The notes: a model not told the origin generated them from the letters alone. 64,000 bases of DNA from Escarpia spicata (GCA_963995525.1 OZ023209.1:32918199-32982198), one strand, 5' to 3'; numbered from the stretch's first letter, positions 12,530 to 23,846 are shown. Numbers and translations: made by a program.

Positions 12530-12855
12530 TACTCATTGTACTTAACAAAGTAGTGTCGTCTGTATAGGATATAAAATTGAACAATTAGCTCGCTTGAGAA
12601 AAGTCATTAATATAAATAATAAACAGAATTGGTCCAAGAATGGAGCCTTGGGGTACTCCGGTTTCTATAGATAATATATCAGATTTTTCAGAATTAATTT
12701 CTACATATTGTGTTCTATTTGATCGATAACTTTCGTATAGTTTCGGAGACACCCCTTCAATGCCGTAATGTGTTAATTTATAAAGTAATGTATTGTGGTC
12801 TAAGGTGTCAAATGCTTTAGAGAGATAAAAAAATATGCTAATTTTTTTTTCGAAC
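12530..12855 (-). pseudogene. LINE reverse transcriptase core (5' part of the copy at 9185-10055)
   Basis: The minus strand reads DLSKAFDTLDH-type sequence (here LSKAFDTLDHNTLLYKL), then ETGVPQGSILGPILFIIY and YTDDTTLLST. These are the palm motifs of a CR1/L2-type reverse transcriptase, with YTDD in place of YADD. About 100 residues are missing before the C-terminal part at 10055. Confidence 0.75.
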
Positions 12856-12864
12856 GGTCTGCTT

Positions 12865-13245
12865 AATCAGCCGTCCCAGCAAGAACATGATCAGAGTAAT
12901 TCTCAACTGGTTGAAGTCCATGGCCGAAGAACCCCTAGCTGAAGAACAAGGAGGTTTCAGAACGGGCTGGAGTACAGTCGATCAGATCTTCAACAACATA
13001 GTCATCACAGAGAAACATATATGACACCAGCGGGATCTCTCATTTGATAGAGTATGGCATGTTGTACTATGGCAGGTCTTCAGAGAATTCAACATCAAGG
13101 AAAGACTCCTTTCGACAGGGATGCTTGCTCTCTCTAATGCTCATCAACACATTCCTGGAGAAGACCATGCAAGACACCCTACACACCCACTGTAGCCCAT
13201 CTCCCTCGATGGCAAACCCATCTCTAACCTTAGATTCGTAATATA
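12865..13245 (+). pseudogene. LINE reverse transcriptase middle part (3' part of the copy at 8690-9178)
   Basis: Plus-strand blocks ISRPSKNMIRVILNW, EEQGGFRTGWSTVDQIFN, VLWQVFREFNIKER and RQGCLLSLMLINTFLE follow one another with frameshifts. They continue the motif order of the fragment at 8690-9178, so the two are one LINE split by about 3.7 kb of later insertions. Confidence 0.7.
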
Positions 13246-13690
13246 AAAGTAAAACCAATATGATATATACTTGTAATAAACAAGAAGTGTAAAATGACTG
13301 ATTTAAGCACTATGGTTGAACAAACTATATACATAACATCATAATTATAGTGCATAACTATCTAAACACACGAATACATATTACAAGTATATATACATAC
13401 ATACATACAAACATACATAGATATACATAATCCGGAATAAAAATAGAAACCATTGAAAATGGTGCAGTCACGTTAGTTGAATGCCAGTTTCTAAAGACAT
13501 ATTTCCGGTGCCGATCCATTTAGCACCTTATAGATGTAGGTTTTGACCTTGAAGCGGGGGCCCGTATTTCACAGGAAGCCAGTGCAGGTCGCATAACACA
13601 GGCGTAATATGTTCGCTCTTGCGCTCGAAGATAATGTTCTGTGTGTCTCAAGTCGTCTGAATACATACCATTGGGTATTCGGCCTCAGAG
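13246..13690. other. No gene recognised
   Basis: AT-rich sequence with a short TACA repeat near 13395-13420. Confidence 0.4.
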
Positions 13691-14600
13691 TTATCGTTGT
13701 TCATTGCAATGGGGCATGTTGAAAGACAAGTTTTGATTCATGCAGTGCAGGCGTGAACGAGTTCGTTCAGCGCCTTATCAATATTGTTCAACACTGATGC
13801 TAGATCGTTGATACATTCCGGTGTGTTGATAACCAGTAGTCTCCAAGAAGTGATAACCTGGCGAACGCTGTCTGGCTTCGTTAGCTTGATTCTAAATTGT
13901 ACAGCGAGATGGTTGCCAGAAGGATGACCTTTTTAATCACACAGGCATGGGTCACAAACCGTGGACGTCCCAAGCAAAATGGTGCAAATGTCCCGGAAAA
14001 GTCGAGATGGTGTTCGATTGAACAGGTCTGCCAGGGAGTAATGTGTAAAGCCCTTTGAGCAGTCCTGAGGACTGGATACTGCTATATATACCAACTTACA
14101 TTTAATGTGTTGGACAAATCCGTGAATATCCTATGTGCTCATGAAGTGTAGCGCATTTGCATCGTTCACATCGTGCAGGTGGAAGTTGAGGTCACCCGTT
14201 ATAATTACTCCGTTTATTAAGGCAGCGAGTTGGTTTAAGTATAGATGCCATTCCTCGAAAAATACACTGTTCTTAAATCCCTTCCGTCAGGCGTACGATC
14301 AATGACACACGAATGTAGATACATTCGGAAATGACCGAACAATCTAAGCGATCGAAGTGAGTAAACGTTTTATTCGAAATGTTATTCAGGGTCTTAGCTG
14401 CCAAGCCGGAATTGTATAGTATAGAATCACTTTCTCGTTGCTTCTCATTCGATCGAGAGGTGTGTTGAATCGTGTAGCCTGATGACACGAGTTCATTAAT
14501 CTCCTGTTTGTAAGTGTTAGTTCCCAGCCAAGATTCAGTCAATGCCAGCACGTCAATGTCCCAGTAAATGACCAGTTCTGCCAGCGACAGAGCTTTATTC
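13690..14600 (-). pseudogene. CR1-like LINE endonuclease domain, 3' portion
   Basis: The minus strand reads DIDVLALTESWLGT, SSGYTIQHTSRS, LYNSGLAAKTL, then (after a frameshift) INGVIITGDLNFHL and GNHLAVQFRIKLTKP. These are the APE-type endonuclease motifs in order (T-E-T-W-L, then G-D-x-N, then the domain end). The 5' start of the same domain is at 16833-17010 beyond a Harbinger insertion. An L2-type tail interrupts it at 13985-14095. Confidence 0.8.
13985..14095 (+). repeat. L2-type LINE/SINE 3' tail fragment
   Basis: Contains GAACAGGTCTGCCAGGGAGT and CTTTGAGCAGTCCTGAGGAC, then a GCTATATA end. It is the inverted partner of 1690-1800 and interrupts the LINE endonuclease frame. Confidence 0.65.
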
Positions 14601-14604
14601 CTAA

Positions 14605-16829
14605 AGCCGGGTTTACACTAAACAACGCGGTTGCAAACAACGAGGCGATGTTTACGTCATTGAGAGAGGTCAAGGCCCAATGATGTTGCTTGCGACGTGG
14701 TTGCATGCGATACCTCTTGCGTCACTATACGCGACACGGTTGCTCCGACGGGACGTTAACTGGTCCCCAGCCCACAGTGTGGCGCCACTTTTACATAGTA
14801 ACAAAAGTCTGCGGAGCGCCTCTGGGAAAATATTTGGGAACGAGCTTATGTGGGACGCGGATTCCTTTTATCAGTTATATCATGTGGATACCACCGAGGA
14901 AGAAATCAGTTTCATCCTAAACCTTATGATCTTTCAGTGATTTAAATTGTTGACGCTAATTTAATATAAAATAATCTCAAAACGTTAGCTCATTTAATAT
15001 CTGATATGACAAGTGATTGAGTAAAAATATATTGGTGGGGGTTGAGGCAATTTTATGGCATCTCTATGGGGCAACAACATTAACAAACTTATTACAGATT
15101 AATACAAAAATGCACTTTTTATTAAACTAACTGCATACAGTACTTGAAAGTAGTCTGAAAAAAGTAACTTTATGTGCAAGAAGTTCACAGATCTAATGGA
15201 ATAAATGAAGTGTGGGTACAGCTTTAAAGTTGCCGAGATCATACATCCACAATTGTTTTAATGTGTAATATACAATAACAATTTGCGGTGTAAGTTCTAA
15301 GAAATATAAATATATTCCTATGTGCGTATATTTCATTATTGAAACTATGTTAAATATGCCGCAAATGCTACAATTTGCTGATGTTCATAATACCTTACAA
15401 GCACGCTTTATGTGCATCAAAGTTTATTATTTCTTTTATCTTGTAAGATGAGCGTGTAGTGTAGCAAGGCAAATAATTTCCAATGATCATAATATAACTT
15501 TTAACAGTTGTCGAAACAAGAGTTGAACACCTTGTTGTCAACCAGCAGTGGGTGATGAATATGTTTCAAGCTGCCACTGCAGCAAGGAAACAATTGTCCA
15601 CGGGGGAGATGGCGATTTATCACACCCACTCTTTCTACATGAAGTTGTAGCAGTTCGTATAGTGTAATCCAAAATATCCACCATTTGCAAACTTGGCTTG
15701 CTTGCTGGAACATCACTACCTGCAACACAAACTGTAAGAATGTAATTAGTTCACAATTTACCCCTAGTTTAAATTGTGTGAGGAGTAAATATTTGCATAT
15801 GAACATGCGTGACAGTGTTAGAACATTATCTGTTTAGTTAATATTATTTTGTATTACTAGTACACATATACTTAGATATTTTGTTTTGAAAATGTGAAGT
15901 CGTATTTTATATTTACAATGTTTATATAGAGTGTATATTGGCTCAAATGGCTTAGCCCAAAACTACCCATTCTTGGACCAATACAAGAGTTTCAGTGCTT
16001 TGTGAGCATGTGTTGAAGGGGTTATGTAACAATTATTCAGTATATAATTTAGTGTTGGCCAAACTTTGATTATACATACACGCACGCACGCACGCACGCA
16101 CGCACACACAGTGACATATTGTTTTCAAATGATATGCTATTGCCTAGTCTAATCACTATTGTATTCACTGGGCCTTTAAATTGAAGTTTCAGAAACCGAG
16201 TTTTACTTTGCGAAGTGTCAACATAAACTTTAGTTTGATCAATACACCGTTCTTAATAGAGGCTACGTCTTCAATCAATGTAAGCTGCCGTGATGTTTTT
16301 ATCGGCGGTTGAATAGTGATCATAACAGTATTGATGATCTCATTATACAATCATTATATTCATAAGGAACTTACACTCACTCTATAACTTTATGCATATT
16401 GGCATAAGATGATGTGGGCGATACAACAAGTAAGCGCCCGCTTTAAATATTGTCAGTGATACCTACCGCCCAAAACGTATCGGTTCTTCCATGCAATGTA
16501 GCTGACATGACCCGCAACGATGGTACTCTTCATGAATGTATAAATCAACAAATATTAGTGTTCGTAGAATAGGCAAATTAAACAAATTGTTTAGTAATCT
16601 GCCAAACAACAACTTGCCGCCATGTTTTCAAATGCGGCACGTCACTCACGCTCCCTGCCTGTGATTAAACAAATTACATGCAACCAAGAGACGCGGTTGC
16701 ACGGAATAGAACATTCCCTATTGTAAGAGACACGTTGCAAGCAACATGAGACGCAGTTGGTTGCGACCAGGTTGCAAGCGACCGTGTCTCCTCTCGCATA
16801 CAACCGCGATGCATAGTGTAATGCCGGCT
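14605..16829. mobile_element. PIF/Harbinger-type DNA transposon copy with TAA target duplication
   Basis: The left end reads AGCCGGGTTTACACTA and the right end, read inward, AGCCGGCATTACACTA. Both continue into GCGGTTG-rich repeats. TAA flanks both sides (14602-14604 and 16830-16832), the usual Harbinger target. Removing the element rejoins a LINE endonuclease frame exactly. The interior of about 2.2 kb shows no recognisable transposase. The frames at 14680-14940 (plus) and 15501-15806 (minus) are unassigned, so it is probably non-autonomous. Confidence 0.82.
16078..16110. repeat. (CGCA)n microsatellite
   Basis: About eight copies of the tetranucleotide inside the Harbinger element. Confidence 0.9.
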
Positions 16830-16832
16830 TAA

Positions 16833-17010
16833 CTATCCGAGCGTTAAGACAACACATATTCAGTGCAACGTCACCTTCATTGTGTTTTATGCAATGTAAA
16901 CTGACCCGGCGGGCGACATTATTTGCTCTGGCAATATTTACAGCTTTGAAGCATCTTCAAAACGGTGAGTATCCTAATCCGCGTTTGGATCGCGCGCTGT
17001 TTGCGCGTGC
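16833..17010 (-). pseudogene. CR1-like LINE endonuclease domain, 5' portion
   Basis: The minus strand reads ALNMCCLNARIV. It continues, once the Harbinger element is ignored, directly into the N-K-A-L-S-L-A-E-L-V and T-E-S-W-L motifs at 14600 and below. A C-x-N-A-R-S-x-x-N-K start is typical of CR1-clade endonucleases. Confidence 0.7.
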
Positions 17011-18650
17011 CTCCTGGCCTGCCACGGAGGGTTGGAAGCGTCATCGAAGACACCCCCAGGCGTCTGATCAAGAACTATGTTGTATGCAGTAATATATAGT
17101 GATATGACAGGTGCCAGGACAATGGACCCGATTGAAGCACAGAACAACGTCTGGCTAATTATGGTCTACGAAATTAGGTAACTCACGGGTGTTGCAGGTT
17201 TGTGGGGACCTGCGTTACACCACCTACTTCATCACATCACGGATGGCTGACGGCATTAAACTAATTTAAACCTGTAGACAAAGTACAATATCTACACATA
17301 TAAAAAGCGTACAGAGACATTCACTGTAGTTTCACGAGAAAATGGTGATATTTTAAGACTTATTAACTACATCTTCTCATAACGTATGGGACATTACCTT
17401 CATTTGTGTGAAACCTGCATTATCTATGATGTTCTTGAGGTGTTCTTGCAAGCGCTTTGGGGAGATTGTTTCGTTGAATGTATCCTGGTGTTTCAAGTCT
17501 TGGTCGGCACAACACCAAATGCACAGCAAGACCAAGTGAAGATATATCTACATTCATCAAACATTTATGTTATTATAACTTCATAGTTAGCATAAATGTA
17601 TTACATTAAACAAAGAGCAACCAATTACAAATATGTTGACTGATTTGATTGTACTAGCGTTTCTTCGATATGGCAATTGATATGGCGTATCAATCGCCTC
17701 CATAATTGTCCGTCCTATGTGTTGGATTCTCCTTTGTTAAGATTAGAATATCGGTTGATGAAAAAATTTTTGCTCAATGTTTTATTTTATAATATTTTAA
17801 TTTGATCTATACTGTGTTACTATTGTTGTTTATGCATTTATTTGTTTTTAGAATAATAATTGATGCAATTTGGTCTTGTCGGCCATCTTGATCAGCTATT
17901 TTATCAGTTTCTTCCGTTTTAACAAAAACGCTAACACATGAATTCCGCAAAAGATTTTGCGATGACATTTGTACATTTCTGGCCCTCAGTGGTGTTCTCA
18001 AAATAACGGGGGGTTCTAACATATTATTATTTTCTAAAATATTCACTTTTTTAAGCAGTTTTGCTGGAATGTGGGGGAAAGTATAAAAATAAATATTTTC
18101 TTCTTCAAAAGCTCCCAATATTTTATTAATAATATAACGATCATGCTTTGCTTAACGTCTGACAGGCATAGTTATACTATTCTCAGACAATTAAGAATTT
18201 GAAACTGCCTCTTACTTTTTCATCAACGGTCAGAAATTCTGTTAATGCGGAAACACAGTGTTACCTTTTTGAATTCCCATTAGATATATGATAGTTGGAT
18301 TGTAGGGTTTATTAGCTTTTTAAAAATGTGTAGGTTTGCATATGTGTCACATATACGTAACCCATTGCAAGCATCCAAAGTCGACTACCCTCATTTGTGC
18401 AAAAACAACAGTATGCTAACATCAACAGTGATGTGTGAGGCTTTGAGATGTCTGTTTTTGTCACACATTTTTGTAAAGCAAACGCTGTCCACCAAAGAAG
18501 GTATTTCCCGTTAAATAATTCCCCATAGAACACAGCCGTCAGGAGTCTATCGCTGCACATTCATGACCAGCACAGCGAACCAGCGATGCAATCGGAATAG
18601 CTACTATGCTTTTTATGTTAGCCGGTCTCAACACACCTACGTTTGAAATA
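17011..18650. other. No gene recognised
   Basis: Mostly AT-rich. The 17807-18118 minus-strand frame (103 codons) contains FYTFPHIPAKLLKKVN but no family I can name. The 17386-17586 frame is also unassigned. Confidence 0.4.
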
Positions 18651-19180
18651 CAGTAAATCTCTTCTAACTCGGACTCGCCTAAGTAGGATCTTCGTCTAAC
18701 TCAGACATAATTCTGAGGATCGTTTGATTTGTAATGTTTCCCATAAAAAATAATGCCTAAGTCGGACTAAATGGGTCGGTCCACTTGATCCGAGGTAATG
18801 TGTATTTCCTCACCTAAGTCGGATTGCAGTATTATAAACAATCACTTGGTTGCTTGGAGTACAAGTACCAACTAAAAATGAAACAGCTATTCCAAGAAAT
18901 GACCTACGCAGTCACAGTAAAGTGCGTGGGCGTCACGTCTTTACTCACCTAATACAACCAGCGTCACCCAACCAATAGACGCTGTTATTGTTTATAATTT
19001 GAAGTTCCATTACGAGTACGTCCTAGCCACCAGGAGAATAGAGGCATCAGAAGGAGTCGTAGATTCTTTTGGAATAATTTGGACACCGTCATTGTCTTGA
19101 AGTCAACGTGGAACAAAGTGAAACCGAAAACATTTCAAAACTGCTACAAGTAAGCCGGATTCGTCCAAGGCGTTGAACAT
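18651..19180 (+). mobile_element. Tigger/pogo-like DNA transposon, 5' end and transposase fragment
   Basis: The element begins after TA with CAGTAAATCTCTTCTAACTC. It continues with repeated A-A-C-T-C-G-G-A blocks that also occur in the MITE at 29371-29825. Near 19095-19165 the plus strand reads STWNKVKPKTFQNCY, a stop, then AGFVQGVE. This is the W-x-x-V-x-x-x-x-x-x-N-C-F-x-x-A-G-F signature of Tigger/pogo transposases. A LINE insertion follows, and the C-terminal region appears at 20945-21178. Confidence 0.65.
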
Positions 19181-19259
19181 CAAGACGGTGGCGTCGATGA
19201 AGCAGCTGCTTGGTTCAGAAACGAATGGGACAATCTCCGCGAGGTGTATAGAGATACTG

Positions 19260-20730
19260 TATACACGTACGATGGACGATTATTTTTGGTGTACGCAGTT
19301 ACTTCCCCTCGGTGCCTCCGACAATCTCGCCATACTCTGCCTTCCCACCTACAGCCAGAAACTGGTGTAACTCAAACCCATGGTAGTTGAGACCAAATAA
19401 CTTCCATCCAGGGTTGCTTCGTATGCACCGGCTGGGACGTTTTCAAGGAAGAAGATCAATCCTTGGATGCGTTCACTAATACAGTATCCAACTACATCAC
19501 CTTTTATAAGGATCAGTACATTTTAACCAAGCAGATCAAAATCTATCCAAATCAAAAACCCTGGCTAACTCAAGAATTGAGTCAATTGCTAAAAGAAAAT
19601 CACAAAGCCCTGAAATCAAATATGACCCGGTACAGCTTAAAGAAAAACAAAAACAAGTGAACAATCTTGTCAAAAAGAAAATGCAAAGAAGAATATTGAA
19701 ACTACATAGACAAAGATTTTGAGACAAATTCCACACAAATGTCATGGAAAAGACTGCAGCCCATCAAAGGATGCTTTAGGAAAAAATCAGCCTCAGTCAA
19801 CCAGGAGAATGCACAGGAACATTCCAACAAACTGGACATCTGTAGCCACCCAGAGGACAGCACGAACATGACCACTCACACCAATATTTCAAAGCCTGAA
19901 GGAAATGCGGTGATATTCGTCTCAGAGATAGATGTCAGAAACTCACTGAAGCGCCAGAATTCTAAAAAACTTCTTCAAGACTTTTGAAACCCTATGCATA
20001 TAATAATAATAAGGTAACTTCTTTTGCGCCTAAATCCTCGGAAACCAAACAGAAAGGTTTTGTATGTCATTGTTAGTGGGGTCAGATCAATCCTGTCCAC
20101 TGGCATTGGTTGTGTTTTCTCTACAGTGCCACGCACAGTCTATACCAATGACATTGCATCTCAGTGATGAGGGTGACAACATACTAGAAATAATGGTCTC
20201 GTTGTGAACTGGAGCAACCAGCACAAACTGTCCAGAAACAAAACCAAAGAGCTCATCATTGACTTCAGGAAATGGAAATAAAAACATGGCCCAGTAAACA
20301 TAGATACTGAAATCATTGAAACACTGAACAGTGCTGTATATTTAGGCACTACCATCACAGTTGATCTTACCTGGTCTGATAAATATGTATCCACAATGAA
20401 CAAATGTCAAATTACTTCTTCATGCAGCTCAAGAAGTTTTAAAGTCAACAGTAATAGAGAGCTCACTAGTCTTTGGGCTCCTGAATTGGTATACTGGACT
20501 GTCAGTGAATGACAAGAAGACAGTGGAGAGGATTGTCTTTGAGGCAGGAAAGATTAGCGCCTCATCTCTTCTTCCCTTATAAGAACAACTGTACAAGGAT
20601 CGAACCTCAAAGAAAGCACTAAAAATCATGAAAGATGAATTTTCATCTTATGAATCACGTGCTCCAAGCCCTGCCCTCATGGAAGCACCTCAGCTCAGTA
20701 TATGCAAAAACAGAAAGATAAAAAAGAAAC
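19260..20730 (+). pseudogene. L2-clade LINE, degraded copy
   Basis: From about 19300 the plus strand shows LPTYSQKLV, GCFVCTGWDVFKEE, VSNYITFYKDQY and NQKPWLTQEL. After a gap it reads NKTKELIIDFRKW, AVYLGTTITVDLTW and WAPELVYWTVSE. These are the endonuclease-RT linker and the reverse transcriptase C-terminal region of L2-type elements. Several frameshifts and a large internal deletion (most of the palm domain) separate them. It sits within the Tigger remains. Confidence 0.75.
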
Positions 20731-20944
20731 TTCCTACATAATGCCATTTCCCTATGCAACAATCAATGAGCCGATAATCTTGCCTTTTTTAATATTGCCT
20801 TTTTCAAACCTTGCCTTTTCCGATTATTCGTTCATTCGTCACTCACATGCCTCATTTCCATCCACCCACCCATCACTTGTCCATCTACATCACCATTCTG
20901 TGATATGCTTCTCTATGAGAGCATGTTGTAGAAAGAATTATTCC

Positions 20945-21178
20945 CTGGAAGCATTAAAGATTGTGTTATATTATGTTAATGTGGACGAGACAGCAGACAA
21001 TTCGGCTACTATATGTGACGAGGAGATCATCGCCACCGTACGATACCTCAACGAAGACTTGTTACGGACCGATGACGAAAGCGACGAAGTTTTGGTGTCT
21101 GAAGATAAGATACCGAAATTCAGTGACACGTGCTACGTTACGGCTAAGACACTTCGGTTTGACGTTCGTCAGCGGTGA
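20945..21178 (+). pseudogene. Tigger/pogo transposase C-terminal fragment
   Basis: The frame ends ...ICDEEIIATVRYLNEDLL followed by an acidic D-D-E-S-D-E run and a final short helix. The L-T-D-E-E-I-I block, acidic stretch and terminal helix are typical of the Tigger C-terminus. It is separated from its N-terminal part by the LINE at 19260-20730. Confidence 0.5.
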
Positions 21179-21219
21179 GATTGAAGAGTTGACCAGCAAG
21201 TGCTAGGCCAATCCCTGGA

Positions 21220-21660
21220 ACGCTCAAGTGCACACGACACATGACACGATAGCCAAAAATCTGTTACTTCTCTGCAGAATAAAGAAATACCTTCCGTACC
21301 AAGCAAGGAAGACGTTCTACAAAAGCTACGTCTTACCAGACATGGACTATACAGCACAATCTGGGGAAATGCAAACTCGTCAGAGCGCATCTACAAATTA
21401 CAAAGAAAGAATCATAACAGATTCTGAATACAGAGCCCCAAGTGCTCCACTATTGAAACAACTAAATTGGCTGCCACTACCAGAGTGCCTGAAATACAGA
21501 CAAGCGCAGTTCGTGTTCAAGACAGTAAAGGGACCGGCTCCAAATTACACACGTGCGTCTGTCTCGAACATTTCGACAAGAACAACACATTCGAATGTAA
21601 GAGGTGACTTGTATATTCCAAAGGCGTGTTGATGGCGCATATGTGTGAGACAATCTCAAT
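21220..21660 (+). pseudogene. LINE reverse transcriptase C-terminal fragment
   Basis: The frame at 21228-21632 reads KTFYKSYVLPDMDYTAQS, SAPLLKQLNWLPLPECLKY and ATASV-type sequence (observed RASVSNISTRTTHSNVRG). This is the thumb and C-terminal region of a CR1/L2-type reverse transcriptase. A short TAG repeat ends it at about 21727, where Polinton A begins. Confidence 0.7.
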
Positions 21661-21727
21661 CCAGAAACAAGAAACTGTAATTCTGTAAGTGCTTTTAAAG
21701 CCTCAAGTAGTAACTAGTAGTAGTAGT

Positions 21728-22510
21728 AGTCATGTATGTTCATATCAACCCCCAAATCAGCAAAACTGAATAAATTTGCATAAATGTTGCCATATGTTCG
21801 TATCTTTTAACATGGCGTCAATTCGGCTGATTTAGTTTTATTCAACTTGTCTTTTGCTCATCCTACCCTGTAATATAGGTGTATACGGAGTTAGTACTTA
21901 GTACAACTGCCACTCCCGCCACAGCCGACGTTGTCCCAGACGCAACAACGCCAACTAGGGCGCATCACACACTGTCGACTCCTGACCGACGGAGGCCTAC
22001 TACTATTCGGAGTTAGTACTGTGTGTGGGTGTGTCTGTAGGATAGGGTAGTTTTTCCGCGTTGATGCGTGTGGGTAAAACGTCTATCTGCATTTGTCGGT
22101 TAAGATTCCAATAGCGGTTAGCGCGATTTTTTTTAAATTATGGTGACGTCATGACCGTGGGAAAATTCTCTGATTCGGCATGAGGGGCAGGGCCCTTAGT
22201 TGTTGGTGTGAGCGGTAGATCGACGTGTCTGTGATTTTGGGAGGTCCCAGTAGGACCCCCTAACATCACTACGCCACTCCAGAGATGTTGGGGCGTGGGA
22301 AGATAGTGTTTGATGTCGTCGCCTGCCGATGTCGGTATTTGTGGCTGGCGCTTTGGAGTGGCGGCGCCGCCTATCGGTGTTGGTCGGTTAAGATTCCGAC
22401 GGTTAGTGAGGGGGGGGGCGAGCGGTTTGATGCGTAGAACCATGTTGGAATACGTATAGGTCTGTGTCATAGTGTATTGTTCTCGCGATATATCGTAGTT
22501 CTCGCTCATG
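21728..22510 (+). repeat. Left inverted terminal repeat of Polinton A
   Basis: Pairs with 35440-36325. Shared blocks include CCAAATCAGC, TAATATAGGT, GTGGGTGTGTCTG, GATAGGGTAGTTTT, GGTTAGCGCGA, ACTCCAGAGATG and CGCTTTGGAGTG. It carries an extra segment of about 120 bases (21899-22007) flanked by two copies of CGGAGTTAGTACT. Confidence 0.85.
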
Positions 22511-22631
22511 TTGCATTGGCGTCCCCCCTACATTGTCGTCGGTGGTGATGGTGGTGACGTCACTATTGGTAACTATTAAAACGTTGTGACATTCTTTTTT
22601 TGGTTAGATGTTCGGAGGTAAGGGAACCGTG

Positions 22632-22683
22632 TGCGTCGTCGTTGTCGTCGTTGTCGTCGTTGTCGTCGTTGTCGTCGTTGTCG

Positions 22684-22712
<29 letters not shown>
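22632..22712. repeat. GTCGTCGTT 9-bp minisatellite
   Basis: About eight copies with a GTC-rich end. It lies just before the NADAR remnant and causes the arginine-rich frames on both strands. Confidence 0.9.
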
Positions 22713-22714
<2 letters not shown>

Positions 22715-22739
22715 GTTGGAACAGAAGATACGTATAGAT

Positions 22740-23060
22740 TCCAGTGGATCAGCTTCCTCGCTGTCGAAGTTTTACTTGTCGAGTTGAGGCGTTCGGTCGA
22801 GTATTTAAATCTGTCGAACATGGCTATCAGTATTGGAAGGCAATGTTTAATGAAGACGTCGGATGCGCAGCACGGCATACGTAGCAAAACTTTTTAGTAG
22901 ACAGATAAGGGAGATGAGATCGACCGCCGAATGGGACGCTGTCCGCGTCGACTGTATGCAGCAGTTATTGATCGCAAAATTCAACAGGTCGGATACGGGT
23001 ATAATAATGTCGATATGTTCTGCGCGTTGTTGTAACACGCGCGCGACAAGTCTTTGACAT
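22740..23060 (+). pseudogene. NADAR (YbiA/DUF1768)-domain gene, frameshifted, Polinton A
   Basis: One frame gives SGSASSLSKFY. A two-base loss relative to the copy at 5880 shifts to a frame reading CRVEAFGRVFKSVEHGYQYW, then KAMFNEDV. A further shift gives AYVAKLF and WDAVRVDCMQQLLIAKF. Together these span the NADAR fold from the F-L-S-N-F-Y block to the final R-x-x-x-M-x-x-x-L-x-x-K-F helix. It matches the Polinton B copy closely, and both stand first in the gene order before the ATPase-like gene. The role in the element is unknown. NADAR enzymes cleave N-glycosidic bonds, including ADP-ribose on guanine in DNA. Confidence 0.75.
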
Positions 23061-23109
23061 ACTAGTAGATCAAAACGGACGACGTGCCTGGTGCGTGTCA
23101 GTCGTCGAG

Positions 23110-23386
23110 ATGGACACGTCGCTGACGCATCCTATTACGTGTATTGTAGTCAGTCCGACAGGGTGCGATAAGACCACTTTCCTGACAAATCTCTTGCGTT
23201 TTGTCTCGTCTATGATCGACCGACTGCCCGAGAAGGTCTTGTGGTACTACGGTCAGTGGCAGACAGAGTTCGCCTCTCTGGCGGAGACTAGGTCGATCTG
23301 AAGCAGGAGACGCCGGAATTCGTGCGCCTGCGTACAAACATCTTCCCCGCCGACGTTGTTCAGTACGTGTACGTGCCGAGAGCATA
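23110..23386 (+). pseudogene. Packaging-ATPase-like fragment with damaged Walker A
   Basis: The frame from the ATG at 23110 reads MDTSLTHPITCIVVSPTGCD, then KTTFLTNLL and later VLWYYGQWQTEF. In the ATPases of Polinton/adintovirus-type elements a G-P-T-G-x-G-K-T loop is followed by a W-x-Y-G-E-W-Q block. Here both glycines that define the loop are changed (S and D) and the gene stops at about 23300. The W-x-Y-G-x-W-Q block is kept. A separate frame, 23300-23386, ends VVQYVYVPRA. Confidence 0.6.
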
Positions 23387-23723
23387 AAAGTCCAGGCGCG
23401 TCGCGATAGCTATCAGTAGTGAGATATCCGCGCACGCGAAGAGACATATATTTTGCCTAATCTAATTGAAAAAAGCCGTCCTCGCCAACGCCGACCTTAT
23501 TTGCAGTATGTGCGAGTGCGCTTACAATATTCCGAAAGGGAATGTGACGTTGACTCCTAAGCAGAAAAATACACTGAAAAAGTACAGGAGTCACCAGCGC
23601 CAATTGTCGAAGAAAGTGACTACCGGAAAGAAGAGGAAAATCCTGCAGACACGTAGTTTCCTGCCGGCCTTGCTGGCTTCGTTGGTCGGTTTGATCCGAT
23701 GCCGTTGCCCGGAGAGCTCGTGA
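23387..23723 (+). CDS. Small basic core-protein-like gene of Polinton A
   Basis: The open frame at 23466-23723 (85 codons, start not ATG) shows CECAYNIPKGNVTLTPKQK, then a long K/R-rich helix and a final hydrophobic FLPALLASLVGLI stretch. A cysteine pair with a basic helix and a hydrophobic tail recurs in Polinton and adintovirus clusters and has been compared with adenovirus core protein X. That comparison is from memory. It lies between the ATPase-like and polyQ genes, as expected for the virion module. Confidence 0.55.
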
Positions 23724-23755
23724 GGGTAGTGGTATAAACGGAGCACGCAAGGAAG

Positions 23756-23797
23756 ATGGCCTTGGTAGACCCACGTTTAGTGGAGAGCATGCTCGCT

Positions 23798-23846
<49 letters not shown>

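Noticed and set aside
17807..18118. 103-codon minus-strand frame as a host exon or transposase
   Set aside because: It has no recognisable motif and no clear splice sites, so I only mention it under the unassigned stretch.
22576..22897. Arginine-rich frames on both strands near 22.6 kb
   Set aside because: They come from the GTCGTCGTT minisatellite. The real signal is the NADAR remnant just downstream in other frames.
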